Notes under the pieces: model-generated
Database searches by the model: none
What the model was told of the DNA's origin: nothing
Seen by the model: only the letters and a program-made list of their open reading frames with translations
Assembly (NCBI GenBank): GCA_900073065.1
Contig: FJOG01000078.1
Span: forward strand, 71,058 to 135,057
DNA length: 64,000 nt
Origin: Phialocephala subalpina
Lineage: Eukaryota; Ascomycota; Leotiomycetes; Helotiales; Mollisiaceae
Reading direction: 5' to 3'
Shown: positions 34,528-45,619 of the stretch, piece after piece
Numbering within the stretch: the stretch's first letter is position 1
How the letters are laid out: every line of letters starts with the position of its first letter
Position numbers and translations under genes: made by a program

Positions 34528-37500
34528 CTAATTTGTGGTCGGTCTGCCATATAAGCTGACCTTAATTGCTCGGGCTTCATTTTGCCCCCAAATCTGGGGG
34601 ACGGCAAATATATGTATTTTATCTCCAGGACGCAAGAGATCCATTAAACGTCGTTTCTCATCTTCGAGTTCTTGGGCTACCCAGAGAATGCGATTTAAAT
34701 GCCAACGTTGAAAACTGATACAAACGTCAATCTTGTAGCGTTTATTATGGTATGCTGGTAGCGTGGGTGGAATGATAGAAGTACTGAGCTTTGAGAAATG
34801 AAAGGAAGCCTGGAAGAAGATGGGCAGGTCTGGTCCCGGTGGCAATGCGAACATGCCATCAATATAACCTCAAATTCAGTTAGTTGAAATACTTTGCTTT
34901 GTAAAAGGTCTCTCACCTTTATACCCTCGACAATCTAGCTCAAATATTACAGCTTGAACCTCTTGGAAACCTTCAGGAACAACGATCGTCAAATAAGGGG
35001 TGTTTTCTCCATGATGTCGGCACCCCTCACATTGTTGCTGTCCTTCGTAAATATGCAATCCTTGAGACCATGGCAGTGATATTGTATCCCCTGCCACTGC
35101 CTGAATCAGAGAGCTGAACCACGGCTCCTTTGCCCATTGCTGGATATATGATGAGTCGATGTCCCATTGAAGATTGGATTTAGCATGATAGCTTAGGAGA
35201 ATCCTTAGTAGTGGCTTAGAGGCGGCTTCTAAGGCATAGTCTAGAGCTGTCTTAAAGCCGCTCTCTATAGCATTGACATCCGATCCGTTCTCTAGAAGGA
35301 ATATAACTGAGCTTGATGAGTCTGCTCTGACTGCAGGACATATCCACGGCTGGTGCAAATCCAGTGTTGTAATTTTTGTCAGAAACATGTCGAGCAGCGG
35401 CTGGCACTTCCCTTGCAAGGCAACGTCAAATGAAGAAACCCCATCATTATTCTTCGTGGTAAGACCGATATTCCTTAGAAATAATTGAACCATCTCTTGA
35501 TAATACTCCATTCCAGCGAAAGTGAGCGCCAGGGAAGTTGCGCGCAACAATGCATTCTCGCCACGTGAATTTCGTATCTCAGTGTCAGCACCAGCATCCA
35601 GTAATATTTTGATTACCCCAAGGTGTCTTTTTTCGATTGCTTCTTGAAGAGGTGTACTCCCACACTCATGATAGTTGACATCTGCTCTGCCCAGGACCAA
35701 GAGTTCAACCATGTTTATGTAACCATTCTGGGCAGCTATATGGAGAGGTGTCCGTTTATTGCGCCCTTTCAAGTCAGCAGGGAAGCCATGATCTAGCATG
35801 TATTGTACCAATAGCGTGTATCCAAAATTGGCAGAAATTGTAATTTGGACATCGCCAACGTCGTTTCTAACAGATGATTGAATATGGCGCGCGACTTCTT
35901 CCATATTTAAGAGCCATGAGAGTCCAAGTACACAAGTGAGTGAAGCCGGTAAAGAAGTCATATCACTTGAACAATCTTTCAGTGCCTCGAGCTTGGGAAG
36001 AAGCCCCTCATAAATCTTAGAAAATCGCCTAATTCTCCGGACATTCTGAATGGTCCGGTAACCAGAAGCAGACAGTAGCTGAAGCGCTAGCGATGCACTC
36101 TGGCCATTGAACATAAACCGTTTTACTTTATTCTTTAAGGTCTCTTGAGGCCCTTCGTGTCCAAACTTTTGAATGTGGTGTATCCAAAAGATTTGTGCGT
36201 GTAAAATGAGATTCCTTACTACCACATCATGTTCAGAACCGTTACTGTCATTGACAATAATGTCTGCCGTTAGAGAAGCATTGTTGTGGCTGGTGCCTTC
36301 GATTCCGTCATCAGATGCTAAAATAGCTGTGTACAAGTCTAGGGCAACCTCATGGTTTACCAAAGGGCTGAACTCCAACTTCTTGGAGAAGAATTCATGA
36401 ACCGAGAAGTGGGCCATGCGGAAGATGTCGAGTTCTTGATCTTCAATCAACAAGTTTCGGCATACGCCCAAGAGCGTGTCCTTAGAGATCAACTCTCCAG
36501 AAGTGCGAATTGGGCTAGAGGTTGAATCTGTATCGTAGCTTATAGCAAGGAGGAACGAAGATGTACTGAGCGTATTCTCTGAGCTCAAAAGAAAGGAAAT
36601 AGCTCTGCGCGCTATTTGGACATCTTCAGGATCCATGTTTTCAAGTATATCATTCCAAATGACTTGATACGATTCTTCGAGTGTCTTTGGAAGTTCGTAC
36701 AGCCTCCGTTTAGCAGCCTTGTATGATTTTGCGCCGCATATCCAGTTTATCTGAAGAGTGACCCATCTAAACCTGCTTTTATAAGTTATGTGTTGCCCAT
36801 ATAGTTTACGATAACTTACATCGCTTGTGCTCTTGCATTAAGAGTATCTTCGACCTCTTTCCGAAACTCGCTGGAGACCGTCAACGTACCATGTCGTATA
36901 GCCGTCTCGAGTTCTCTAGTTACGAATCTCTCGATGTCTAGCTTATTATCGTCCATACCGATGTAGATGTTGCGGTAGTTAGCTAGTCTCGCAACTATGT
37001 CGGGGTCCTCTCGTGTCGACATGAGCAATCGTACTGTCCCGTCAGATTCACACTTCTTCATGGCATCGTTAATAGCCTCAAATGTGTCGAACAAGTAGCC
37101 CCGCTGAGTCCATTCAAGCTCGTCTAGAGCATCGATGATAATTGTGGTTGTCGTCCCCTTGCATATATCCGCAAGCATTGAGATTATCTCGCCTTGACTG
37201 AACATTTCTATCGGATGTCGCTCCCTTCTACTCAGTTCTTCCTTTCGCATATATTGGAATTGAATAGCAGGCTTCATTTGGTTAATCGGCTCCTTTTCGA
37301 AAGCCAATTGCCTGAAGATGGAGCGAATAACCTCTTCAGGGTTTGATCTCTCGGTCTCTGCTCCACTTCGAAGACAGTAGAAGTAGGCAAAATCAGACAA
37401 ACCGTGGCTGAATAGATGTTCCTTCAAATGCTCAATTGCGCACGCAATAAGTCTACTTTTCCCTGAACCTGGAATACCACGTAACCACAATACCGAAGAG

Positions 37501-38642
37501 GGTCCTGCAATAGAAGTTTGCCACTCTTGGAATTCTCTTTTCTCAAAGAGCCATTCTCCGGACCTAGGAAGGATACCTTTGCGCATGGCTGCATGGTGTA
37601 ACCAGTATGGGATCGGAGAGATCCAGTCGGGGATAGTCTCATTTCTTGACCCACCCTCACCTGCAAATAGTCTTCTCTCCTGACCAGTGGAAAGTGGCAA
37701 AATGCTTAACTCGCTATGCTTAAGTGCCTTCTTATAAAGATCCTTGATATTCATTCGCACCAGCTTGAAATTGTCTTGGTCCGTCTGACTTAATCCGAAC
37801 TTGCATACGCTGCTATGGTTCGCATTCAGTTTGACGATGTTCTCTCGATCACCCGACATGCTAAACCGCGCGCTCTCCCTTGACACGATCTGCAATTCGG
37901 CAATTAGTATATATGTTAATTCTCAGAAAGGTCGTAGACTCACACTATCATTATCGCCCCAAAAGGAGACAATGTCATATTTCAACGACTGGTGCCTCCA
38001 GTGTTCCTGCAAAATGTCCGAGAAAAGACTCCCGTCCTTCAGTGTCTCCAGAACATTGTCACCTTTCTGAAACCCAACAGCTGCTGCAATCTTCGCCGCT
38101 ATTCCTCCCAGGCTGACTAGCATGCGGTCCCCGCCATGGTGTGGTGTGGCAAAAAACGCCAGCCCTGTTGTGGCATGTTTGATCGGCGTGTACTTCGGAT
38201 TATTATGCGCGTTGATCAACGCCTGCTTGATTAGTTGTCCACCAAGACTGTGACCGAGTAGCACAATTGGCCTGGTCTCGACGCCTTCTCTATCCGTCCT
38301 GATCGCCTCGAGCAATTCGTTTGCCTTATCAATAAATGTGCCCCTATCCTTCCCATACACTGCCGTCGAGTTGTATACATAGAGGAAGATTCGCGATTCA
38401 GGCACGGATTCAGGAAGCTCGTCGCGGAGCCAGAGGCGCCCTTGAGGTCCTGCAGGTGTGCGCCAGGTATCCCACGCGTGGTCAGCGTCTTCCTTGCTTC
38501 GAGGATTCAGACCGTGGACAGCAAAAATGCTGCATATGGTTAACCAAGTCAAAGTGGAGCGGCCTGTAGCTTACTCGACTTTTGCCGCATCGTCTGATGC
38601 GGTCGCTGGTGGATTGGGGTATAGCTGTCTGAGAGGCTGCAT
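34528..38642 (-). CDS. NLR-type protein: alpha/beta-hydrolase - NACHT - ankyrin, with an apparent 1-nt frameshift
   Basis: Exons 38575-38642, 37944-38529, 36820-37889, 34917-36773 and 34528-34868; introns of 45, 54, 46 and 48 nt, all GT..AG. Hydrolase: FAVHGLNP near 25, GHSLGGQ with its Ser near 119, ATPHHGG, and the His context NIVKLNANHSSVCKF. NACHT: P-loop GIPGSGKS about 356-363, Walker B IIIDALDELEW, then MFRWVTLQINW. Ankyrin repeats follow (TPLHIAAQNGYINMVELLV, TPLQEAIEKRHLGVIKILL, others degenerate), and a C-terminal beta-type domain continues through QAVIFELDCRGYKG YIDGMF across intron 4. All junctions keep phase except inside exon 4. There, near 36721 (minus strand TACAAAGGC), one base is extra relative to the conserved reading CGAKSYK-AAKRRLYELPKTLEES. 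So the gene is disrupted or the assembly has a homopolymer error. Length if restored is about 1,300 residues. Confidence 0.85.
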
Positions 38643-39990
38643 CCTAGTGTGAGTAGGCGTCAAGAATTTTGTTTATGTTCACTGACCATTGTGCATGCGT
38701 ACTTGCGAACTCGATCTGCTTGGAGTGGTAATGTCTAGAGCATTATTCTCGAACTCTCAGTCGTGGTGATTTGGGAGAGACAATGAAAGGATACGATTAT
38801 TATGTCCCTCTTTCGCAAGGCAGGAATTCCCTTATCAAGCCATTTAGGCGAGAAGCCTTGCCCTTTTAAAAAGCGAATTCTGCCCGCGCACTGCTTTAAG
38901 TAACGTATTTAAACCACGCATTCCCACCTGATAAAAGAAATAATAAAATAATAGTTTGAGCCTTAGGCTTACGATTTTAATTCTCTTTTCATCAAAAATA
39001 TTATATAGTGTAGTTTCGTTGCATTATTAATTGCGACTTGCGCGAGCGCAAGAATTTTGCTGAGTTATTTTTTGCGCAGGGCCTAAAAGCGGCGAAAGCG
39101 ACTTTGGTAGGGTGCAGCGTGGGTGCCTCACGAATTTTGGTTAGAAAAGTTTGTGCCTAGGGAAAACAGTGACATAATAAGCGTATCACAATCAAACGAC
39201 TCTATGGTATCTGCTGGTCGGAATGATCGAACACGAGGCTGCCTGAAACTTTGTCGATTTCATCCACTTAACACTTACCAACCGCTCATTCTTAACGTTT
39301 CTTAATTGAATTCCAATACTCTAATGAATTTCAAAGGCTTTGTGTGAGCCGCAGGCTAGCACCACGTTGCAGTACTTTAATAGAGATAATATGCGCGCTG
39401 TCCTGACCCAAGCTTGTGGCTGGTGAGACTGTGGCTGTGCGTTGTCTTGACCAGCAGATGTAGGTTGTCCCTGCGTGCCGAGAGAAGAAAACTGGGCTGG
39501 ATACTCAGAAGTACGCCTTCTAGGCGTATCAAAAGTCAGATAACTTAGGAGGATAGCGCCGAAACTATTTTTAGATTCGGAGTACTACAACTACTAGCAG
39601 ATCAGGTTGAAATACTACACCATAGAGTAATCGTGTCTAAAGTACATTACTTTAACATATTACAAGATAGTGTACGTGTCTTATTCATACATCAAACCAA
39701 AGTAGGCCGAGTTCTAGTAGGGCAATACAGACTGCTTTTGGCTTAAACCATCAATTTTCCACATATTGACACTGTGATGTATGGATTCGTAGTCCCGTGA
39801 CTGGGCATCTGAAGTCACGTGATATCATAGGATTAGTGATTTGTCAGCTCTGATCGTAAGACCGGAAGGCAGTTGTATTATACGATATTGCCTTCTTTAT
39901 TATAAAGGCTTTCTTGACCCTCAAAAGAGCAGAGATTAGTTCTGTATCGAATATAATCCTTGGTATTCACGTTGACTTATTGCCTACCAT
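38643..39990. other. Intergenic, no gene seen
   Basis: 5' flank of the NACHT-ankyrin gene and unremarkable sequence with scattered AT-rich parts. Short open frames only. Confidence 0.45.
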
Positions 39991-40009
39991 GACCATCCAC
40001 CTCACACTA

Positions 40010-40830
40010 GAGCCCATCACGGCCCCCTGGAGCCCGTTCTGGCTCCCCTGAATCCTTCTCGCCAGGAGTTGACGCTCTCGACAGCCGCGCAACCGGGGAT
40101 GAGCACATCCCAGTCAAGATGGGTGAGCAGAGGTGAGGCGGTGAAGAGCGCACAAGAAGGTTAGTGAGGATGGGTGAGGTTGAGGTAAAGCGAGGGTGAG
40201 CTGGGCGGCGAGGGGTCACGTGCGTCGTGGCTTGGCGCGCACGCAAATGGAGGTGAGCATCGGCGCGCGATTAACAGGCCATTCTCATACGCCAATCCTC
40301 ACATGAAGATAATCCGTTTCTGTTCGGAAAGGTGAGCAGAGCTGCTTTACTCGCAGTTTTGGGTGAGTCAAGGTGAGCAAGGGTGCGTCGTGGTGAGCGT
40401 GATGTAGAGGGACCAGCGTCAAAGGCGACCTGTTTCGGCTCCCCGGCTATAACTGCCGCCAGCTAAAATTGGAACTGCCCAACTGCTCAAACTGCTCAAC
40501 TGCTCAAACTGCTCAAACTGCTCAAACCCCAATTTAACCACAACAATATCCCAATTTTTGGAAACTAAGCTGATACCTGAGTTATTTGGAGTATTGTTTA
40601 TAAGCTCAGTGGTTTTTAGAATTTTCAAAGCACTTTGAAAAACCGGCAAAATTTTGGTGGGGTAAGCGTGGGCGGATGAGCAATTTGGGCGTTTTCCAGT
40701 CACGGGCCAGTGAACCCTTCTAAGTCAAGGACTCTTTCGGAGCCAACTCTGAATCCCGTCAGCCAGAGCCGCACTAACCTCATCGTATACGAACATCTGG
40801 CGTCAACCTGCAACCATATACCACTCCTCT
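40010..40830. repeat. Dispersed repeat, copy B (most complete), with an internal insertion
   Basis: The left part (about 40010-40270) matches copy C at 45120-45370, for example GAGCCCGTTCTGGCTCCCCT, GTTGACGCT, GGGTGAGGTTGAGGT and GGCGAGGGGT. The right part matches copy A. Relative to copy A about 255 bp (roughly 40471-40725) are inserted, starting with the AACTGCTCA repeats. This copy is richer in G/C than A and C at the differing sites, so it is probably the least mutated. No coding sequence. It lies directly upstream of the NACHT-ankyrin gene at 40972. Confidence 0.7.
40481..40527. repeat. Tandem (ACTGCTCAA)n
   Basis: Five 8-9-bp units of ACTGCTCA(A) in a row at the left edge of the insertion in copy B. 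Confidence 0.9.
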
Positions 40831-40971
40831 CTACCACAAAAAGTCGTACTCAAATACGCACAAGACTGGTTTTATAGTAACCATTGGCGGAAAATTCTTC
40901 AAAAGTCCGAAAGAACGATAGCATAGACCTTGCGTCTAGTACTCCTTGAATATCACCAACTGCAAGCAACA

Positions 40972-43900
40972 ATGCCAGAAAAGGCGAGCCAATCCAAGTC
41001 CAAGCAATTTTTTGGGTTCTTGGGTAAGAAGTCAAAGCACGAATCGTCTCCAAGCTCTGCAATCCGAGTCGGATCCTCGCAGGTGTCGCCGCTGGCGGTA
41101 TCTCCAGCCTCGTCAACCGCAACGCCTCCAGTGCAGGCCGCATGTGAAGCTCCGAGCGCTGACGATCCGAAAAGAATTGGTACGTACCCAATAGTTCCCT
41201 TTAAATTCGAGGAAAGCATCTCTAAAGACAGAGATATAGATCGTGTCCCTCTTCCACCCCTGCTCACGCACCCCTCGACCAACCCCGCAGTTCTTAAAGT
41301 ACAAGAAGAGCTCCAAAAATCAACAGAGGAGCTTGAAGCTGAACTAGCCAAATACGCTAACAAGTTCTCTGGGTATGCTCCGCTCCAAGACGATAATGTG
41401 AAATCTGCAATGTCGTCCTCAGATGAAGACGGTACTGGATTTGGGCGTGTGATCGAACAAGTACTGTCCGATCAGAAGATTAAGAACGGAACAGTGCCAG
41501 GGAAAGTGGGTACGTTTATAGGCCAGTTATATCCAATTGCGGGAATTGTGCTAGGAATCGTGTCCTTTGGTGCGGATGTACGTGCATCATGCCTGTGGAT
41601 TTGAATATTGCTGATCCTTGAATAGGCAGCCGGGTTTCTTCCGCTGAAAATAACTGCCAATGCAGTTAATGCAGTGGTAAGCGTAAGTTAAATATCGATG
41701 CTCTAGGTATTCAATGCGACGAAAGTGACTGATGAGGATGAATTCAGGCCGCATCGAAGGAACACACCCGCTGCGAGGATCTCTTTACATCGCTCCCAGA
41801 CTTGAAGAAGTACGACTCCTTCTTTTCTAACCTCCAGAAGCTCGGATATGATAGAATCTCCGATGGCCTTCTGGAAACAGCTACGAAACTCTTCGTAGCT
41901 ATCACGGTATTCCTACGGGTCAGTCTGGAGTTTCTTGATACCAATCGCATCGTGGGTGCAGCGAAGGCCCTCAAGGCAGACAAGCTAGCAGATGCGAAGT
42001 TGGGATTATCTTCGGCGGTCACAGATCTTGACGCAGCTGTGAATCAGGAGGCCCTCTTCGATGAAAAGACTCGAGCGTGGCGTGAAGAGTGCGAGCAGGC
42101 AATGCATTTTCTGTCAGATCTCCCAGTGCTGAAAGCACATGATGACGTGAGAAATCTTCGAGTGAAAGATTCAGGAAATTGGATCCTTCAGGATGAGACT
42201 TTCCTTAAATGGATGGATAACGAAGTGAAAACCATCTGGTGCCCTGGAAAGCGTAGGTCCATACCTCTAATAATGAAGAGAGTGCGCTAAAGCCCATGCA
42301 GCAGGTGCGGGGAAGACTTTTCTCTGCTCAACTGTGATCGACCACTGCCGTTCCTATTATCGTTCAACCAGCGATAAACAACAAGCCATTGGGGTTGCCT
42401 GGATTTATTGCAGCTACACTAATCAGAATACCCAAACGATTGACAAAATTATCGCGAGCCTTACTAAGCAACTCGTTGCTTCGCCCTGCCGGGAAATAGG
42501 CCAGGAGTTTATGAAGGAGGTCAAGAAGTTCCAGGAAGACCATAAAGGAGGTTCTCCTAGTCTTAACCACTACCTCGGTTTGCTGTCCCACGTTGTGGGT
42601 TCTTTGGATCGATCTGTGGTTATTATTGATGCCTTGGACGAATGTGCGGAGGTAGACTCGAACGGGTGCAACCGTGAGCTGCTAATAAAGAAATTGTTGA
42701 AACTTGGAGTCCAGCTATTGGTGACCTCTCGGGACCTGCCGATCATCAAAGCGCTATTCAATGGAGCCCCAAGATTTGGGAATATTCACATCTCCCCAGA
42801 TCTTCGGGATATTGAGTCCTATATTCACTGGAAAATATACGATGAGGCGTACGGAAGCCCCAAGCTTCGCGATTTGATTCAGAAACATCCCTCTCTTTCG
42901 ACTGATATTACAACAGTTGTGAAAGAGAAGTATTCTCAGATGTAAGATTAAGCAGCTAGATTCAGCTCTTCTTAACTCGTTTTGCTAAAATGTAACCAGA
43001 TTCAACCTAGCTCGACTCCAAATGGATCAAATCGGCAAGCTAAAAACGTATGGCGAAGTCAAATTAGCTTTGGAACTCCTTCCTATGAAGGAAGGAGACT
43101 TCTATGACCAGTCAATGAAGCGTATCAAGGCTAATGAGGACTATGCCGACCAAGCCTTGAGGATCTTGGCCTGGATACTGCGCGCAAAAACTCCAATGAT
43201 AGTGGAAGACATGCGGTATGCCACAGCAGTTGTTCCGGGAAATTACTCCATGAGTTTCGAAGAGTTTGCCTTGAGTGAGGAAGACCTCGTCGACTGCTGC
43301 GATGGTCTCGTCGTCATCCTCCCCGAAAGCGGAACTGTGAATCTGGCGCATCCAACAGTTAATGACTATCTGGAATCTGCTAAAAGCCGAATATTCCCAA
43401 CAGACCCAGGAGTTATCACTGCCAGTTCTTGTATTACATATCTGGCGTCTGACGATATTAGTTCCCACTGGAACCCTTGGCAAAGCCCTTTCTTTAAGTA
43501 TGCCAAGACGACTTGGCTAGAGCATACAAGGGGCAACTGTGAGAAAGAAGTGCTTGATTTTATTATTGAACTTTTCAAGCGGAATCTCAGAATTGTCTTC
43601 TATGAAAAGTCCGTCGGTGACACTTACATGGGCAAAAGCGGCAAAGACAATGCAAACGACTCTTTAACATTACACACAGACGGCGTTTGGATTGCTTGTA
43701 GCCAAGGACTGGAGCACACTGTTCGAAGACTTCTGGATATGGGCGCGATTTCGAGCAAGATTGGAGACCTGAAGCGGGACGCCTTTGGCCTCGAATTTCA
43801 AGAGCCATTACTGATAGCAGTGGACGCAGGATTTCCCGCGGTCGTTCAGGTTCTTGTTGAATGTGGCGTTGATCCAGACACTAGAGATGTTCTAAGTTAT

Positions 43901-44827
43901 GAAAGCAGAGAAACGATCACGGGGCTTCACTGGGCACTTGAAAACTATCAGGACCTTCTTGACGGTTCTACATCAGGCCAGATTGTAGAGGTTCTCGTGG
44001 GTGTGGGCGCCAATGTCGAAGCTCGGGACACCCAGGAGCGAACTTCTCTCCATTTAGCCGCAAACCGCGACGCATTGGAGATAATAGAGTTCCTCCTCCA
44101 GAAAGGGGCCAAAGTCGATGTAAAAGATGGAGAAGGGAACACACCGCTTCATACCCTATTAGCGAACCCGTTTTACTCAGTCAACCAAAGCACAACAGTT
44201 GCTCTTCTGCTTAACTGTGGCGCCGATTCAAACGCAAAGAACGAACTTGGCCAATCAGTGCTACACATCGCAGTACTGCGCAAGGCTAAGAATGAAGAAG
44301 AGAGAGGCACCACTCTGGGGATCATCGCGCTTCTTCTTGAGCGAGGCGCGAAAATGGAGGCAAGGGATAACGCGGGTCGAACGCCACTAAATTTTGCAAC
44401 GGAGAGAGGCGCTGAATATCATAATCCAGACGCTCTCCGAAGCATTCGGTATCTCGTAAAGATGGGTGCAGATCTAGAGGCTACGGATAACCAGGGACGC
44501 ACACCACTCCACACTTCTGCATCGCGTTATTGGGCAGATGCTGTAGAATTTTTGCTGGAAGAGGGTGCAAACATTGATGCAAAAGACAATTTGGGACACA
44601 CACCGATAGACCTCGCTTGGACGACACGGAAGGACGTCATCGATACAGGGTTGGGAATCTATGACGAGTTTAATTATAGTGAGTGCATGTCCGCAGAAGC
44701 TACACTAAAGCACCAGGTTAAAGACTTGGACAAAACAATTGGGCTTCTTACCAACGTTTCTGCGAAGGCATTTGGTGTTCAAGGGGCTGGAGAGAAAAGC
44801 CACAGTATGTCAGGATCTGTCATATGA
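40972..44827 (+). CDS. NACHT-ankyrin NLR-type protein, intact
   Basis: Exons 40972-41577, 41626-41682, 41748-42252, 42302-42941 and 43000-44827; introns of 48, 65, 49 and 58 nt. All phases close to 1,211 residues with no internal stop. The Ser-rich, disordered N-terminus (MPEKASQSKSK..) is followed by a Gly/hydrophobic segment (about 185-220, YPIAGIVLGIVSFGAD). A helical region of the kind found N-terminal to fungal NACHT domains comes next (DLFTSLPDLKKYDSFFSNL). NACHT: Walker A CPGKPGAGKT about 386-395 (split by intron 3), Walker B SVVIIDALDECAE near 495, VTSRDLP sensor. A winged-helix-like region (LALELLPMKEGDFYD) leads to about seven ankyrin repeats, 850-1140 (TSLHLAANRDALEIIEFLL, TPLHTSASRYWADAVEFLL). 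Signalling in non-self recognition is inferred from the family. No enzymatic N-terminal domain is seen. Confidence 0.9.
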
Positions 44828-45119
44828 CCTGTGCATAGTGCGACTTCGAGACCTGTCAGGTGAACTTGCACCAGAAGCCGACTTCACGCTGGCGTGACGC
44901 TGTTATAAAGCATGTTTATTGTTTTACGCCTCAGTCTAGGCATCGCTCCTTAAAGTGTCGTTCTTGTATAGAGTAGAAGGGTAGAATGTACTGAATTATC
45001 GATCCTGACCCGTTGCTGTGCATTCGCCCTGCTTGAAGCCTCTGACAGTGTAAATTCTCTACCCTTTAGGAAAGCTGTTCGTTGACACAGGGATGCTAAG
45101 TCCGGGAGCCTATTCTAAT

Positions 45120-45480
45120 ACTACAAGCCCATTCGGGATCCCTAGAGCCCGTTCTAGCTCCCCTAAACCCTTCTTGATAGGAATTGACGCTATCGGTAGC
45201 GCGACCGGGGATGACTATATCCTGGTCAAGAGGGATGAGTAGGGGTGAGGTGGTGGAGTGCGCATAAGGAGGCCAGCGAGGATAGGTGAGGTTGAGGTGA
45301 AGCGAGGGTGGGTAGAGCGGCGAGGGGTTCACGTGCACCGTGGCTCGGGGCGCCCAGAGAGAAATGAGGATTGGTGCGAAATAACAGCCTATCTCACATG
45401 GTAATGTTCTCATGACACTTTCCATTTCCATCTCGGGGCCTAAACAGCTACTATTTTAGCTTGAGTTATGGGTGAGCATT
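45120..45480. repeat. Dispersed repeat, copy C
   Basis: Starts GAGCCCGTTCTAGCTCCCCT and follows copy B's left part through GGTGAGGTTGAGGTGAAGCG and GGCGAGGGGTTCACGTGC. It then runs on weakly into the right part (ATAACAGCCTAT.., TTATGGGTGAGC) before breaking off in AT-rich DNA. Confidence 0.65.
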
Positions 45481-45619
45481 TTCGAGCACGGCCTGAGCAC
45501 TTGCTAAAAAAGCTTGAGCGTATTGTATATCAAAGAAATTTAGTATCCGCAGGGGCTTATTATAGTTTTCTTGAGGCCCGGTTACACTATTCTTTTTTTA
45601 CGCATAAGGTCTCATTTTG

